A DNA stretch of 64,000 nt from Bradyrhizobium sp. BTAi1 (GTDB taxonomy: Bacteria > Pseudomonadota > Alphaproteobacteria > Rhizobiales > Xanthobacteraceae): contig NC_009485.1 of assembly GCF_000015165.1 (NCBI RefSeq), positions 682,001 to 746,000 on the forward strand, in the 5' to 3' direction. Positions 49,160 to 57,987 of this stretch are shown here, in pieces. The translations under genes and the position numbers were made by a program. The notes beneath the pieces are model-generated. The model searched no databases. It was given only the letters and a program-made list of their open reading frames with translations, and was not told the DNA's origin. Numbering within the stretch: position 1 is the stretch's first letter; the number at the start of each line of letters is the position of its first letter.

Positions 49160-51210
49160 TGCGTCGTTCCGTCACCTATTGCTGTCTCGGCGCCGCCCTT
49201 GGCGACCCTCGGCATGGTAATCCGAAAGGTGGTGCCTTGTCCCACCCGGGACTCCAGCATCATGCGGCCGCCGAGCTGCTGCGTTACCAGATTGTAGACG
49301 ATATGCAGCCCGAGCCCCGTCCCGCCTTCATTCCGGCGCGTGGTAAAGAACGGATCGAAGGCTTGGCGCTGCACGTCGGGCGTCATGCCGGCGCCGTTAT
49401 CGGCAAAAATGATCTCGATGTCATCTGCGCCGCGCGGCCGCGCGGTGATCGAGATGGTGCCGGCGCGGCCGTCGGCGAAGGCATGGTTGACCGCGTTGAG
49501 AAACAGATTGGTCAGGATCTGGCCATAGGACCCCGGATAGCCGTCGATCGGCAGCCCCTCGGGCACGTCGACCGCAAGCGTGATCGCCGCCCGCTTGAGG
49601 ACCGGCTTCAGGCTCGTGATGATCTGGTCGGTGGCCTCGCCCAGCATGAAAGTCCGTCGCTCGGCATGCGAACGGTCGACGGCGACCTGCTTGAACGACT
49701 GGATCAGCTCGCCGGCGCGCTGCAGGTTGGCGACCAGCTGTTCGGACGCGTCGCGCGAGGAGCGCACGAATTCCTCGAGCTGCGATCGCCGCAGGCCGCC
49801 CTCCGGCGACTTCAGCATCGCTTCGAACATCTCCGCCCGGCGCGCAAAGCTGGAGGCCACCGTCAGGCTGATGCCGATCGGATTGTTCACCTCATGCGCC
49901 ACTCCGGCGACCAGCCCTCCCAGCGCCGCGAGGCGCTCGGCATCGATCAAATTCCGTTGCGCGGCATTGAGCTCGAGCAGGGCGCTCTCGGCCTTCTCCT
50001 TCGCGTTGCGCAGCTCGTCTTCGGTCTTGCGCTTGGCGATCGCGTTCTGGCGGAAGATCTCGACGGCGCGGGCCATCGAACCGACCTCGTCGCGCGCCTC
50101 GGTGCCCTGAACCTTTCGGTCGTAGTCGCCGATGGTGATCGCGCGCATCGACGCCATGATCTGCTGCAACGGCAGGCGGATCGAGAGTGCGATCAGCACG
50201 CCTGCGGACAGGATGATGCCGAGAAAGATCACCGCGATCGACAGCACGCGTCGGGAAATATCGCTCAATGTCCGATCGAAGGTCGCCTGGGCCTTCTGCT
50301 CATGCTGCCGCATCTTCACCGACAGGCCGTCGATGGCGGCGATGGTTTCGGCCTGACTGGCGTCGATGGTGTTGCGCAGCAATTCCGTGCGATTGGTCAG
50401 CTGTCCGGTCAGCTTGGAAAAGCCTTCCCGGAGCGCCGCGGTACGGGCCGACAGCCGCTGCAGCGCAAGGCGCTGCAGGTCGTTGTCGGCAAGCTCCGAC
50501 ATCACCGGAATGGTCTTCTCGATCGTCTCGGTGTTGCGGCGCGCATCCTCCGCCGACGCCGGGGCCAGCGAGAGGTAGTAGGAATTGGCCGCGACCAGCA
50601 TCGCGGTGAAGGCCTCCCGCGACTTGCCGAGCGATGGCCAGATCTGCGCGTCGCGATGACCGGTCGCGCCTTCGATCACCGAATAGAGCCCGGCGATGTC
50701 TCGGGCGGGACCGAGCACCTCCTCGTCATAGGTCTTGGCAATCGTCGCCTGCAGGCTGCGCAACTCGCCGAAACCGTCGAGAAAGCGCACCGTGACGCGT
50801 TCGAGCTCTTCGGCCGATCCCGACAGCATCGGGTCGGTCGACGCGCGCGTGGTGAGGGTGCCCAGCACCGCCTCGCGCAAGAGCAGGATCTCGGCGAACA
50901 GCTCTGGACTCGGCTGATTGATGTAGCGGTGAATGAGGTTCTGCAGCCGGCTGGTCTCGCTTTCCAGCAGTGCCAGCACCTTGTCGGATTCGCGGACCTG
51001 GCGGACATCGTCCCAGGCGGTTCCCAGCACCTTCGCTCCGTTCCAGATCAGCGCCGCGAGGACGATCACGACAGCGGAGTTGAGGGCGGCAATGGACAGG
51101 ATACGCCAACGGATCGGCACAGCCCGCAGCACGCGAACGACCCTGGCCCGGCCCGATGCGATCAGGCTGACCGATGGTCCGACGGAACTCCGCGTCTCGG
51201 CTGGTTCCAC
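49129..51210 (-). CDS. Membrane sensor histidine kinase with a long periplasmic helical domain
   Basis: About 693 residues. Membrane helices at about 38-60 and 325-347 enclose a periplasmic region of some 260 residues, almost wholly helical and free of Cys, like the helical-bundle sensors of TorS/HBM type. HAMP (about 347-400), a coiled coil and a kinase core follow: H439 in AGVAHEVNNPIG, N-box NLFLNAVNHAFADG, G-boxes DNGAG and GTGLGLHIV. GTG 51210 is preferred because GAGG lies 7 bp upstream; ATG 51276 would add an unlikely leader. First gene of the phosphorelay operon. Confidence 0.9.
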   Translation of the reverse strand: MEPAETRSSVGPSVSLIASGRARVVRVLRAVPIRWRILSIAALNSAVVIVLAALIWNGAKVLGTAWDDVRQVRESDKVLALLESETSRLQNLIHRYINQPSPELFAEILLLREAVLGTLTTRASTDPMLSGSAEELERVTVRFLDGFGELRSLQATIAKTYDEEVLGPARDIAGLYSVIEGATGHRDAQIWPSLGKSREAFTAMLVAANSYYLSLAPASAEDARRNTETIEKTIPVMSELADNDLQRLALQRLSARTAALREGFSKLTGQLTNRTELLRNTIDASQAETIAAIDGLSVKMRQHEQKAQATFDRTLSDISRRVLSIAVIFLGIILSAGVLIALSIRLPLQQIMASMRAITIGDYDRKVQGTEARDEVGSMARAVEIFRQNAIAKRKTEDELRNAKEKAESALLELNAAQRNLIDAERLAALGGLVAGVAHEVNNPIGISLTVASSFARRAEMFEAMLKSPEGGLRRSQLEEFVRSSRDASEQLVANLQRAGELIQSFKQVAVDRSHAERRTFMLGEATDQIITSLKPVLKRAAITLAVDVPEGLPIDGYPGSYGQILTNLFLNAVNHAFADGRAGTISITARPRGADDIEIIFADNGAGMTPDVQRQAFDPFFTTRRNEGGTGLGLHIVYNLVTQQLGGRMMLESRVGQGTTFRITMPRVAKGGAETAIGDGTTQWPNRTMSST

Positions 51211-51657
51211 GACGTTACCTCGCGCTGCCCGGTGCGAACCGAGGCGGACGCGGCACTCGCGGCGTTGGACCTGCATGGTGCAGCGCAGCCAATCGCGTTG
51301 CACACTGGCAGCCGTGACGGCCGCCGCGCGCAGCCAGCATACGACGCTCCGCTTTCGTCCCGCCCCGTCTCCACACCGGCGTCACGTTCATGATCGAGAT
51401 CCGCGGAAGGCAGGCGCGGTACACAGGCAACATGTTCCCCTTGCTGTTGAGGTCGGCCTGACGATGAAAAGGTTCAATGCGTCCACGAACAGGTGCTATA
51501 AGGCCATTCTGACGCGTGTGCGATACGCGTCAATGGTTTGTTCATAAGTTGTTGCAGCTGTTGGTTGATAGTTCGCCGGGCCGGCCGGATGGGGTTTAGG
51601 CATGGGGCGCGGTTGCTTATTTTAGCAGCTGATTATTTGAAATGGAGTTGGCCTCCG
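51211..51657. other. Divergent 447-bp region between kinase and binding-protein operons
   Basis: No supported gene. It must carry the promoters of both operons. The clearest element is the dyad at 51510-51532; the right-hand 60 bp are AT-richer (TTGCTTATTTTAGCAGCTGA), as a promoter region would be. Confidence 0.5.
51510..51532. promoter_or_regulatory. Dyad TGACGCGT-N7-ACGCGTCA
   Basis: Perfect 8-bp arms at 51510-51517 and 51525-51532 with 7 bp between, about 125 bp before the UgpB-like start. It has the size and symmetry of an operator. A plausible ligand is the OmpR-type regulator next door, though that family usually prefers direct repeats. Confidence 0.4.
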
Positions 51658-52983
51658 GTGACGATCGTCCTGCGTCTTCTCTGCGTCGTTGTCTTGCTCT
51701 GCAATGCGCTCGGGGCGGTGTCGGCTCAGGCCGCGACCGAGATCATCTGGTGGCACGCGATGTCGGGGGAGCTCGGCAAGCAGGTCGAGAGGCTCGCAGC
51801 CGATTTCAACGCGTCGCAACACGACTATCATATCCAGCCGACCTATAAGGGGACGTACACGGAGACCGTCACCGCCGCCATCTTTGCGTTCCGGTCGCGG
51901 AGCCAGCCGGCGATCGTGCAGGTGAATGAGATTGCAACGGCCACGATGACCGCAGCCAAAGGCGCGATCTATCCCGTGTTCGAGCTGATGCAGGACGAGC
52001 AGGAAGCCTTTTCGCCATCGGCCTATTTGCCGGCGGTTGCCGGCTACTACGCCGATGCCGACGGCAACATGCTGTCGTTTCCGTTCAATGCCTCCACCCC
52101 CATCCTGTACTACAACAAGGATCAGTTTCGTGCCGCTGGGCTCGATCCCGATGTCCCTCCCAAGACGTGGCCGGAGCTTGGCAGGGCGGCCAAGCGGCTG
52201 CGCGAGCACGGCATGGCCTGCGGTTTTACAACCTCGTGGCCGGCCTGGATCAACATCGAGAACTTTTCTGCCTTCCATAATTTGCCGATCGCCACGCGGG
52301 CCAATGGCTTTGCGGGACTCGACGCCGCCTTGATCTTCAACAATCCCCACGTCGTCCGCCATATCGCTCAGCTTGCCGAATGGCAGAAGAGCAAGGTCTT
52401 CGATTATGGCGGTCGCGGCCAGGCGGCCGAGCCGCGCTTTCAGAGAGGCGAATGCGGCATCTTCATCGGGTCCTCGGCGACACGTGCCGACATCAAGGCG
52501 AATTCGAGATTCGCGGTTGGTTACGGCATGATGCCGTATTGGCCCGATGTCGCCGGTGCGCCGCAAAACTCGATCATTGGCGGTGCAACGCTCTGGGTGC
52601 TGCGCGACCGTCCGGCCGCCGAGTACAAGGGGGTCGCCAGGTTCTTCGCCTATCTGTCGCGGCCGGACATCCAGGCGGCCTGGCATCAGAACACGGGCTA
52701 TCTGCCGATCACCCAGGCCGCGTTCGATCTCACGCGTGCGCAAGGGTTCTACGATCGCAATCCCGGCACCGCGATCTCGATCGAGCAGGTGACGCTGCAT
52801 CCGCCGACCGAGAATTCGCGCGGGCTTCGGCTCGGCTCCTTCGTGCTGATCCGCGACGCCATCGAGGACGAGATGGAGCAGGCCTTCAGCGGCCGCAAGT
52901 CGGCCCACGCCGCGCTCGACGCCGCCGTCGAGCGCGGCAACCGTCTGTTGCGCCAGTTCGAGCGCGCCAGCCCGGATCGTTGA
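51658..52983 (+). CDS. UgpB-like ABC substrate-binding protein
   Basis: A 441-residue periplasmic binding protein of the carbohydrate/sn-glycerol-3-phosphate family. The signal peptide ends near VSAQA, then ATEIIWWHAMSGELGKQVERLAADFN. It keeps FPFNASTPILYYNKDQFRAAGLDP and SRPDIQAAWHQNTGYLPIT. No ugpAEC genes are near. GTG 51658 lies 10 bp after GGAG and gives a proper signal peptide. Its stop overlaps the start of a kinase-like gene, and a membrane histidine kinase operon is divergent, so a sensing role is possible. Confidence 0.9.
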   Translation: MTIVLRLLCVVVLLCNALGAVSAQAATEIIWWHAMSGELGKQVERLAADFNASQHDYHIQPTYKGTYTETVTAAIFAFRSRSQPAIVQVNEIATATMTAAKGAIYPVFELMQDEQEAFSPSAYLPAVAGYYADADGNMLSFPFNASTPILYYNKDQFRAAGLDPDVPPKTWPELGRAAKRLREHGMACGFTTSWPAWINIENFSAFHNLPIATRANGFAGLDAALIFNNPHVVRHIAQLAEWQKSKVFDYGGRGQAAEPRFQRGECGIFIGSSATRADIKANSRFAVGYGMMPYWPDVAGAPQNSIIGGATLWVLRDRPAAEYKGVARFFAYLSRPDIQAAWHQNTGYLPITQAAFDLTRAQGFYDRNPGTAISIEQVTLHPPTENSRGLRLGSFVLIRDAIEDEMEQAFSGRKSAHAALDAAVERGNRLLRQFERASPDR

Positions 52984-53936
52984 TGACGACGCTGCCGCCG
53001 ATTGCCGATGTTGTGCAGCTCAAGCGCCTGCGTGCCGACGAGGCGCATTGGCTGCCGGCCGCACAGCAGATCGTTCGCGCTGAGGGCTACGACGGCGCGC
53101 AGCTGGTGCCGTTCGGGGCGGGAACGAATCTCGTCGCCGCATTGAACGACCAACTGGTCCTGAAGATCTTTCCGTCCTTCCATCGGGCCAAGTTTCTCTC
53201 GGAGCGCGCAACGCTGCGCGTCCTCGGCGGTCGCGTCGATGATGTCGCCACGCCTGAGCTGCTGCATCATGGTGAATGCGAGGGGTGGTCCTATCTGATC
53301 ATGAGCCGGCTCGAAGGTGTTGCTGCTTCGGAGGTCTGGCCGCTCCTTGCAGAAGCGGATAAGCCGCGTCTCTTGCGGCAGCTCGGCCGCCTGATCGCCG
53401 ATGTGCAACAGGTCTCGCCAGGCGAACTGCTCACGCTCGGCCCGCGCTGGTCTGATTTCCTGCAGATGCAGCTGGCCGGGTGCCGCGCCCGCCATCAGCG
53501 GCTCGGGCTGCCGCCAGCGCTGCTTGCAGTCCTGGATGATCTGCTGAACGAAGCCGTCGATGAGCTGCCGCGAGATCCGCAGTCCGTCATTCTCACCGGC
53601 GAGTACATTCCTGAGAATTTCATGCTCTCGCCTGTCGGCGATGGCTGGCGCGTGAGCGGCCTGTTCGACTTCGGCGACGTCATGACCGGTTTCGGTGAAT
53701 ACGACCTGCTCGGGCCGAGCGCGTTTCTCGCGGCTGGGCACGCGGCGCGCATGCGCGCCTTGTTCGAAGGCTATGGCTTGGCTCCGGGTCAGGTCACCTG
53801 GCAGCTGAAGCGGCGGCTGTTGTTTCTGATGCTGCTGCATCAGGCCAGCGATCCGCTCCGGCACATCGCCATTCCGGATTGGCCGCTCCGGGCTGGGACT
53901 TTCGACGCATTGCAGGCGCTGATCTGGCCGGAGTGA
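52983..53936 (+). CDS. APH-fold phosphotransferase-like protein with altered catalytic loop
   Basis: A 317-residue protein of the aminoglycoside phosphotransferase/choline kinase fold. The ATP-binding Lys is K61 (LVLKIF). The hinge is YLIMSRLEG, the catalytic loop LTGEYIPENFML (205-216) and the Mg motif LFDFGD (D229). Where the family has HxDxxxxN, this protein has TGEYIPEN: His and the catalytic Asp are replaced by Thr and Glu, while Asn212 stays. It may phosphorylate a small molecule poorly or act as a sensor. Its ATG shares one base with the UgpB-like stop (TGATG), so the pair is coupled. Confidence 0.85.
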   Translation: MTTLPPIADVVQLKRLRADEAHWLPAAQQIVRAEGYDGAQLVPFGAGTNLVAALNDQLVLKIFPSFHRAKFLSERATLRVLGGRVDDVATPELLHHGECEGWSYLIMSRLEGVAASEVWPLLAEADKPRLLRQLGRLIADVQQVSPGELLTLGPRWSDFLQMQLAGCRARHQRLGLPPALLAVLDDLLNEAVDELPRDPQSVILTGEYIPENFMLSPVGDGWRVSGLFDFGDVMTGFGEYDLLGPSAFLAAGHAARMRALFEGYGLAPGQVTWQLKRRLLFLMLLHQASDPLRHIAIPDWPLRAGTFDALQALIWPE

Positions 53937-54114
53937 TCTGACACCAGAGGTGGCTCAGCAGGCGGCCTGCAGCCAGTGTGCAGATTCGTCGCAGTCGGCA
54001 ACGTTAGCTCAATAAATAAGCAATTCTGTAGCTTTGTATGCAATTGTTCCGGGGGGAGCCCGGACACGGCAACCTGTATCTCGAATTTTCAATGACTTAG
54101 CCATGATGGTGGAT

Positions 54115-54129
54115 TGGCACGAAGCTTGC
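54115..54129 (+). promoter_or_regulatory. Sigma-54 (-24/-12) promoter
   Basis: TGGCACG-AAGC-TTGC matches the RpoN consensus TGGCACG-N4-TTGCW except for the final base. The GG (54116-54117) and GC (54128-54129) dinucleotides are separated by exactly 10 bp. Transcription would start near 54141, about 30 bp before the binding-protein ATG. I found no convincing NtrC site upstream. It probably drives the whole importer-atzGEH unit under nitrogen control. Confidence 0.8.
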
Positions 54130-54169
54130 GACCTCTTGCCCCGTCGGTTGTATTCCCTGGGAGCATTTG

Positions 54170-55792
54170 ATGAAGCGTCGCGATTTTCTGAAGTCCGTAT
54201 CCGGTCTGGCTGCCGGCGCCGCGCTGCCCGTGGCGCCCGCGGTGATGTCGGCCGCGAAGGCCGATGCGCGATCCGAGACGCTGCTGATCGTGTCCGAGGG
54301 CGGGCCGAACAATCTCGATATTCACGGCGTGGGCACCAACGTGCCGGGCTACGAGGTCTCCTGGAACTGCTACGACCGCCTGATCAGCCATGAGATGAAA
54401 AGCGGCCCGGGCGGCGTGCCGTATTACGACCGCGACAAGTTCAAGCCCGAACTTGCGGAGGACATGACCATCGGCGACATGTCCGCGACCTTCAGGCTGC
54501 GGAAGAATGCCAAATTCCACGACGGCACGCCGGTCACCGCGAAGGACGTCAAATGGTCGCTTGACCGGGCCGTCAGCGTCGGCGGCTTTCCGACCTTCCA
54601 GATGAGCGCGGGCTCGCTGACCAAGCCTGAACAGTTCGTCATCGTCGATGACCACACGGTGCGCGTCGACTTCCTGAAGAAGGATCGCCTGACGATCCCC
54701 GATCTCGCCGTGATCGTACCCTGCGTCGTCAACTCGGAACTGGTGAAGAAGAACGCCACCGACAAGGATCCCTGGGGCCTCGAATTCACCAAGCAGCAGA
54801 CCGCGGGCTCCGGCGCCTACAAGGTGACGAAGTGGACCGCCGGCACCGAAGTCGTCATGGAGCGCAACGACGACTGGGTGTGCGGGCCGCTGCCGAAGAT
54901 CAAGCGCGTGATCTGGCGCATGGTGCCGCAGGCCGGCAACCGGCGGGCCCTGCTCGAGCGCGGCGACGCCGACATCTCCTATGAGCTGCCGAACAAGGAC
55001 TTCCAGGAGATGAAGGCGAACGGCAAGCTGAGCGTGGTCTCGCTGCCGATCTCGAACGGCATTCAATACATCGGCATGAATGTCACCAAGCCGCCATTCG
55101 ACAATCCCAAGGTGCGCCAGGCCCTCGCTTATGCGATGCCCTATCAGAAGATTATCGATGCCGTGATGTTCGGCCTCGCCAATCCGATGTTCGGGGCTGC
55201 CGCCGACAAGGCCACCGAGGTGGCGTGGCCGCAGCCGACCAAATATGCCACCGATATGGAGAAGGCGAAGGCGCTGCTGGCCGAGGCCGGCTACGGCAAC
55301 GGCTTCGAGACCACGATCTCCTTCGATCTCAATTTCGCGCAGGTCAACGAGCCCTTGTGCGTGCTGGTGCAGGAAAGCCTCGCCCAGCTCGGCATCAAGA
55401 CCACGATCAACAAGGTGCCCGGCGCCAATTGGCGCACCGAGCTGAACAAGAAGGAGATGCCGCTCTTCACCAACATCTTCTCGGGCTGGCTCGATTATCC
55501 CGAGTACTTTTTCTACTGGTGCTATCACGGCAACAATTCCGTGTTCAACACGATGAGCTACAAGTCACCGGAGATGGACAGGCTCATCAACGGCGCGCGC
55601 GACGCCGCCGCGACCGGCGACAAGGCGACCTACGATGCCGACGTGAAGGGTTTCGTTGATCTGGCTTTCGCCGAGGTGCCGCGCATCCCGCTGTACCAGC
55701 CCTTCGTCAACGTCGCGATGCAGAAGAACATCTCCGGCTATCAGTACTGGTTCCACCGCCGGCTGGACTATCGTGCGCTGGTGAAGGGGTGA
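54170..55792 (+). CDS. Dipeptide/nickel-family ABC substrate-binding protein
   Basis: A 540-residue family 5 periplasmic binding protein. The twin-arginine signal KRRDFLK lies at the very start with cleavage near AAKADA. Motifs YDRLISHE, FRLRKNAKFHDGTPVTAKDVKWSLDRA and GMNVTKPPFDNPKVRQALAYA are typical. First gene of a full importer, 147 bp before the permeases. ATG 54170 is preferred to TTG 54167; GGGAG lies 8 bp upstream. Next to atzGEH genes its ligand is probably a nitrogen-rich amide such as a biuret- or ureide-like compound, not a peptide. Confidence 0.92.
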   Translation: MKRRDFLKSVSGLAAGAALPVAPAVMSAAKADARSETLLIVSEGGPNNLDIHGVGTNVPGYEVSWNCYDRLISHEMKSGPGGVPYYDRDKFKPELAEDMTIGDMSATFRLRKNAKFHDGTPVTAKDVKWSLDRAVSVGGFPTFQMSAGSLTKPEQFVIVDDHTVRVDFLKKDRLTIPDLAVIVPCVVNSELVKKNATDKDPWGLEFTKQQTAGSGAYKVTKWTAGTEVVMERNDDWVCGPLPKIKRVIWRMVPQAGNRRALLERGDADISYELPNKDFQEMKANGKLSVVSLPISNGIQYIGMNVTKPPFDNPKVRQALAYAMPYQKIIDAVMFGLANPMFGAAADKATEVAWPQPTKYATDMEKAKALLAEAGYGNGFETTISFDLNFAQVNEPLCVLVQESLAQLGIKTTINKVPGANWRTELNKKEMPLFTNIFSGWLDYPEYFFYWCYHGNNSVFNTMSYKSPEMDRLINGARDAAATGDKATYDADVKGFVDLAFAEVPRIPLYQPFVNVAMQKNISGYQYWFHRRLDYRALVKG

Positions 55793-55806
55793 GATGGGCG
55801 AGGAGC

Positions 55807-55900
55807 GAGTGGCGAGCAGCGAATAGGGCAATGGAGAGCGGCGAATGCTAAGGGAGGATGATCCGCAGCCGAGCGCTCTGGACCGCTATTCGCCACTCTC
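55807..55900. repeat. Imperfect inverted repeat between binding protein and permease genes
   Basis: GAGTGGCGAGCAGCGAATAG (55807-55826) is partly matched in reverse by CTATTCGCCACTCTC (55886-55900). It lies within the probable operon and may stabilise the upstream part of the mRNA, favouring the binding protein over the membrane subunits. Confidence 0.6.
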
Positions 55901-55939
55901 TATGCGCCATCCGCAGGCCAAGTGCGCGGAGCGATCGAC

Positions 55940-56953
55940 ATGTTGAGTCTCATCGCCAAGCGCCTCGCTTTCGCGATTCCCTCGCTGATCGGCGTCGTGA
56001 TCGTCACCTTCCTGCTGACGCGCGCCTTGCCCGGCGATCCCGCGGCGTATTTTGCCGGTCCTGCGGCCACCAAGGAGGCCGTCGAGCAGATTCGCAAGAA
56101 GCTCGGTTTCGACAAGCCGCTGGTCGAGCAGTTCTTCCGCTACACGGTCGATCTCGCCCATGGCGATCTCGGCAGCTCGCTGACGACAGGCCAGCCGGTC
56201 GCGACCGAAATCCGCAACCGCCTGCCGGCCTCGGCCGAGCTCACCCTGCTCGGTCTTCTCGTGTCGGTCGCGATCGCGCTGCCGCTCGGCGTGCTCGCCG
56301 CGACGCGGCCGGGGTCATGGATCGATCACACCTGCCGTGTCGTCACCACTGCGGGCGTCTCGCTGCCGGTGTTCTTCACCGGGCTGGTGCTGGTCTACGT
56401 GTTCTATTTCCGGCTCGGCTGGTCGCCGGCGCCGCTTGGCCGTCTCGACGTGTTCTATAGCGCCCCGAACGCCGTGACCGGCTTCTATCTCATTGACACG
56501 CTGATCGCAGGCGACGCCGAGGCGTTCCGTTCCGCGCTGAGCCAGCTGATCCTGCCGGCTGCGACCCTGGCGATCTTTTCGCTCGCGCCGATCGCGCGCA
56601 TGACGCGCGCCTCGATGCTGCAGGTGCTGTCGTCGGAGTTCGTGCGGACGGCGCGGGCCTCCGGCCTGTCACCCGCCACGGTCACGGTGACCTACGCGTT
56701 CCGGAACGCGATGCTGCCGGTCATCACCACGCTGTCGATGGTGTTCTCGTTCCTGCTCGGCGCCAACGTGCTGGTCGAGAAAGTGTTCGCGTGGCCCGGC
56801 ATCGGCTCCTACGCGGTCGAGGCGCTGATCGCCTCCGACTTCGCGCCGGTGCAGGGCTTCGTGCTGACGATGGCCGTGATGTACGTCCTCCTGAACCTGG
56901 TCATCGACATTCTGTATGGCGTCATCGACCCCCGTGTGAGGCTGGAAGGATGA
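55940..56953 (+). CDS. ABC transporter permease, DppB type
   Basis: A 337-residue inner-membrane permease with six helices. It begins LSLIAKRLAFAIPSLIGVVIVTFLLTRALPGDPA and has the EAA loop with ARASGLSPATVTVTYAFRNAMLP. ATG 55940 has GGAG 9 bp upstream; an upstream GTG at 55922 is less well placed. Its stop overlaps the next permease as ATGA. Confidence 0.94.
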   Translation: MLSLIAKRLAFAIPSLIGVVIVTFLLTRALPGDPAAYFAGPAATKEAVEQIRKKLGFDKPLVEQFFRYTVDLAHGDLGSSLTTGQPVATEIRNRLPASAELTLLGLLVSVAIALPLGVLAATRPGSWIDHTCRVVTTAGVSLPVFFTGLVLVYVFYFRLGWSPAPLGRLDVFYSAPNAVTGFYLIDTLIAGDAEAFRSALSQLILPAATLAIFSLAPIARMTRASMLQVLSSEFVRTARASGLSPATVTVTYAFRNAMLPVITTLSMVFSFLLGANVLVEKVFAWPGIGSYAVEALIASDFAPVQGFVLTMAVMYVLLNLVIDILYGVIDPRVRLEG

Positions 56954-57846
56954 GCTCTGTCGCGCCGACCGTCGAACCCGCCGTCGCCCGCACCTCCGGC
57001 TTGGCCGCCCTGATCGGGCACACCCGCTATGTGCTCGCCGAGAACAAGGTCACCGGCTTTGCCTTCGGATTGCTGGTGCTGATCCTGTTCGCCGCGATCT
57101 TCGGTCCGTGGATCGTGCCGTATGATCCGCTCGCCAGCGACACAGCGTCGGCGCTGAAGCCGCCGTCTGCGGCGCATTGGTTCGGCACCGACCAGCTCGG
57201 CCGCGACATCTTCAGCCGTGTCGTGGTGGCTGCCCGGCTCGATACGTTCATCGCGGTCGCCTCGGTCGCGCTGGTGTTCTTCATGGGCGGGCTTGCGGGA
57301 GTCGCGGCCGGCTTTTTCGGCGGCTGGACCGACCGCATCGTCGGCCGCATCGCCGACACCATCATGGCGTTCCCGCTGTTCGTGCTGGCGATGGGGATCG
57401 TGGCCGCGCTCGGCAACACCGTGCAGAACATCATCATCGCCACCGCGATCGTGAACTTTCCGCTTTATGCCCGTGTGGCGCGTGCCGAGGCCAATGTCCG
57501 CCGCAACGCCGGCTTCGTGCAGGCGGCGCGTCTGTCGGGCAACAGCGAGATGCGCATTCTGCTGGGTCATATCCTGCCGAACATCATGCCGATCATGATC
57601 GTGCAGATGTCGCTCACCATGGGCTACGCGATTCTCAATGCCGCCGGCTTGTCTTTCATCGGCCTTGGCGTGCGGCCGCCGACCGCGGAATGGGGCATCA
57701 TGGTCGCCGAGGGCGCCTCCTTCATGGTGTCGGGCGAATGGTGGATCGCGCTGTTTCCCGGCCTCGCGCTGATGATCGCGGTGTTCTGCTTCAACCTGCT
57801 CGGCGACGGCCTGCGCGACATCGCCGACCCGCAGCGCAGGACGTAA
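56950..57846 (+). CDS. ABC transporter permease, DppC type
   Basis: A 298-residue second permease. A short cytoplasmic N-terminus is followed by PYDPLASDTASALKPPSAAHWFGTDQLGRDIFSRVV, the DppC/OppC N-terminal signature, and the EAA loop VQAARLSGNSEMRILLGHILPNI. It overlaps the DppB-like gene by 4 bp and forms the translocation channel with it. Confidence 0.94.
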   Translation: MSSVAPTVEPAVARTSGLAALIGHTRYVLAENKVTGFAFGLLVLILFAAIFGPWIVPYDPLASDTASALKPPSAAHWFGTDQLGRDIFSRVVVAARLDTFIAVASVALVFFMGGLAGVAAGFFGGWTDRIVGRIADTIMAFPLFVLAMGIVAALGNTVQNIIIATAIVNFPLYARVARAEANVRRNAGFVQAARLSGNSEMRILLGHILPNIMPIMIVQMSLTMGYAILNAAGLSFIGLGVRPPTAEWGIMVAEGASFMVSGEWWIALFPGLALMIAVFCFNLLGDGLRDIADPQRRT

Positions 57847-57876
57847 GGCGATGAGCTACCTGCCAAGGAATAACCT

Positions 57877-57965
57877 CGTCATTGCCGGGCTTGACCCGGC
57901 AATCCATCCCTTCAAGCAAACCTTCGTCAGTCTGACGGATGCGCGGGTCAAGCCCGTGCATGACG
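57877..57965. repeat. Palindromic repeat before the ATPase gene
   Basis: It starts CGTCATTGCCGGGCTTGACC and ends GCGGGTCAAGCCCGTGCATGACG. Outer ends CGTCAT/ATGACG and the inner blocks GGGCTTGACCC / GGGTCAAGCCC pair as a long cruciform. A related copy lies in the coding sequence at 58833-58923. Confidence 0.85.
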
Positions 57966-57987
57966 GTCTGTGTGATTGGAGAGCATC

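Noticed and set aside
53937..54110. NtrC enhancer sites before the sigma-54 promoter
   Set aside because: I looked for TGCACC-N5-GGTGCA-like dyads and saw none good enough to report.
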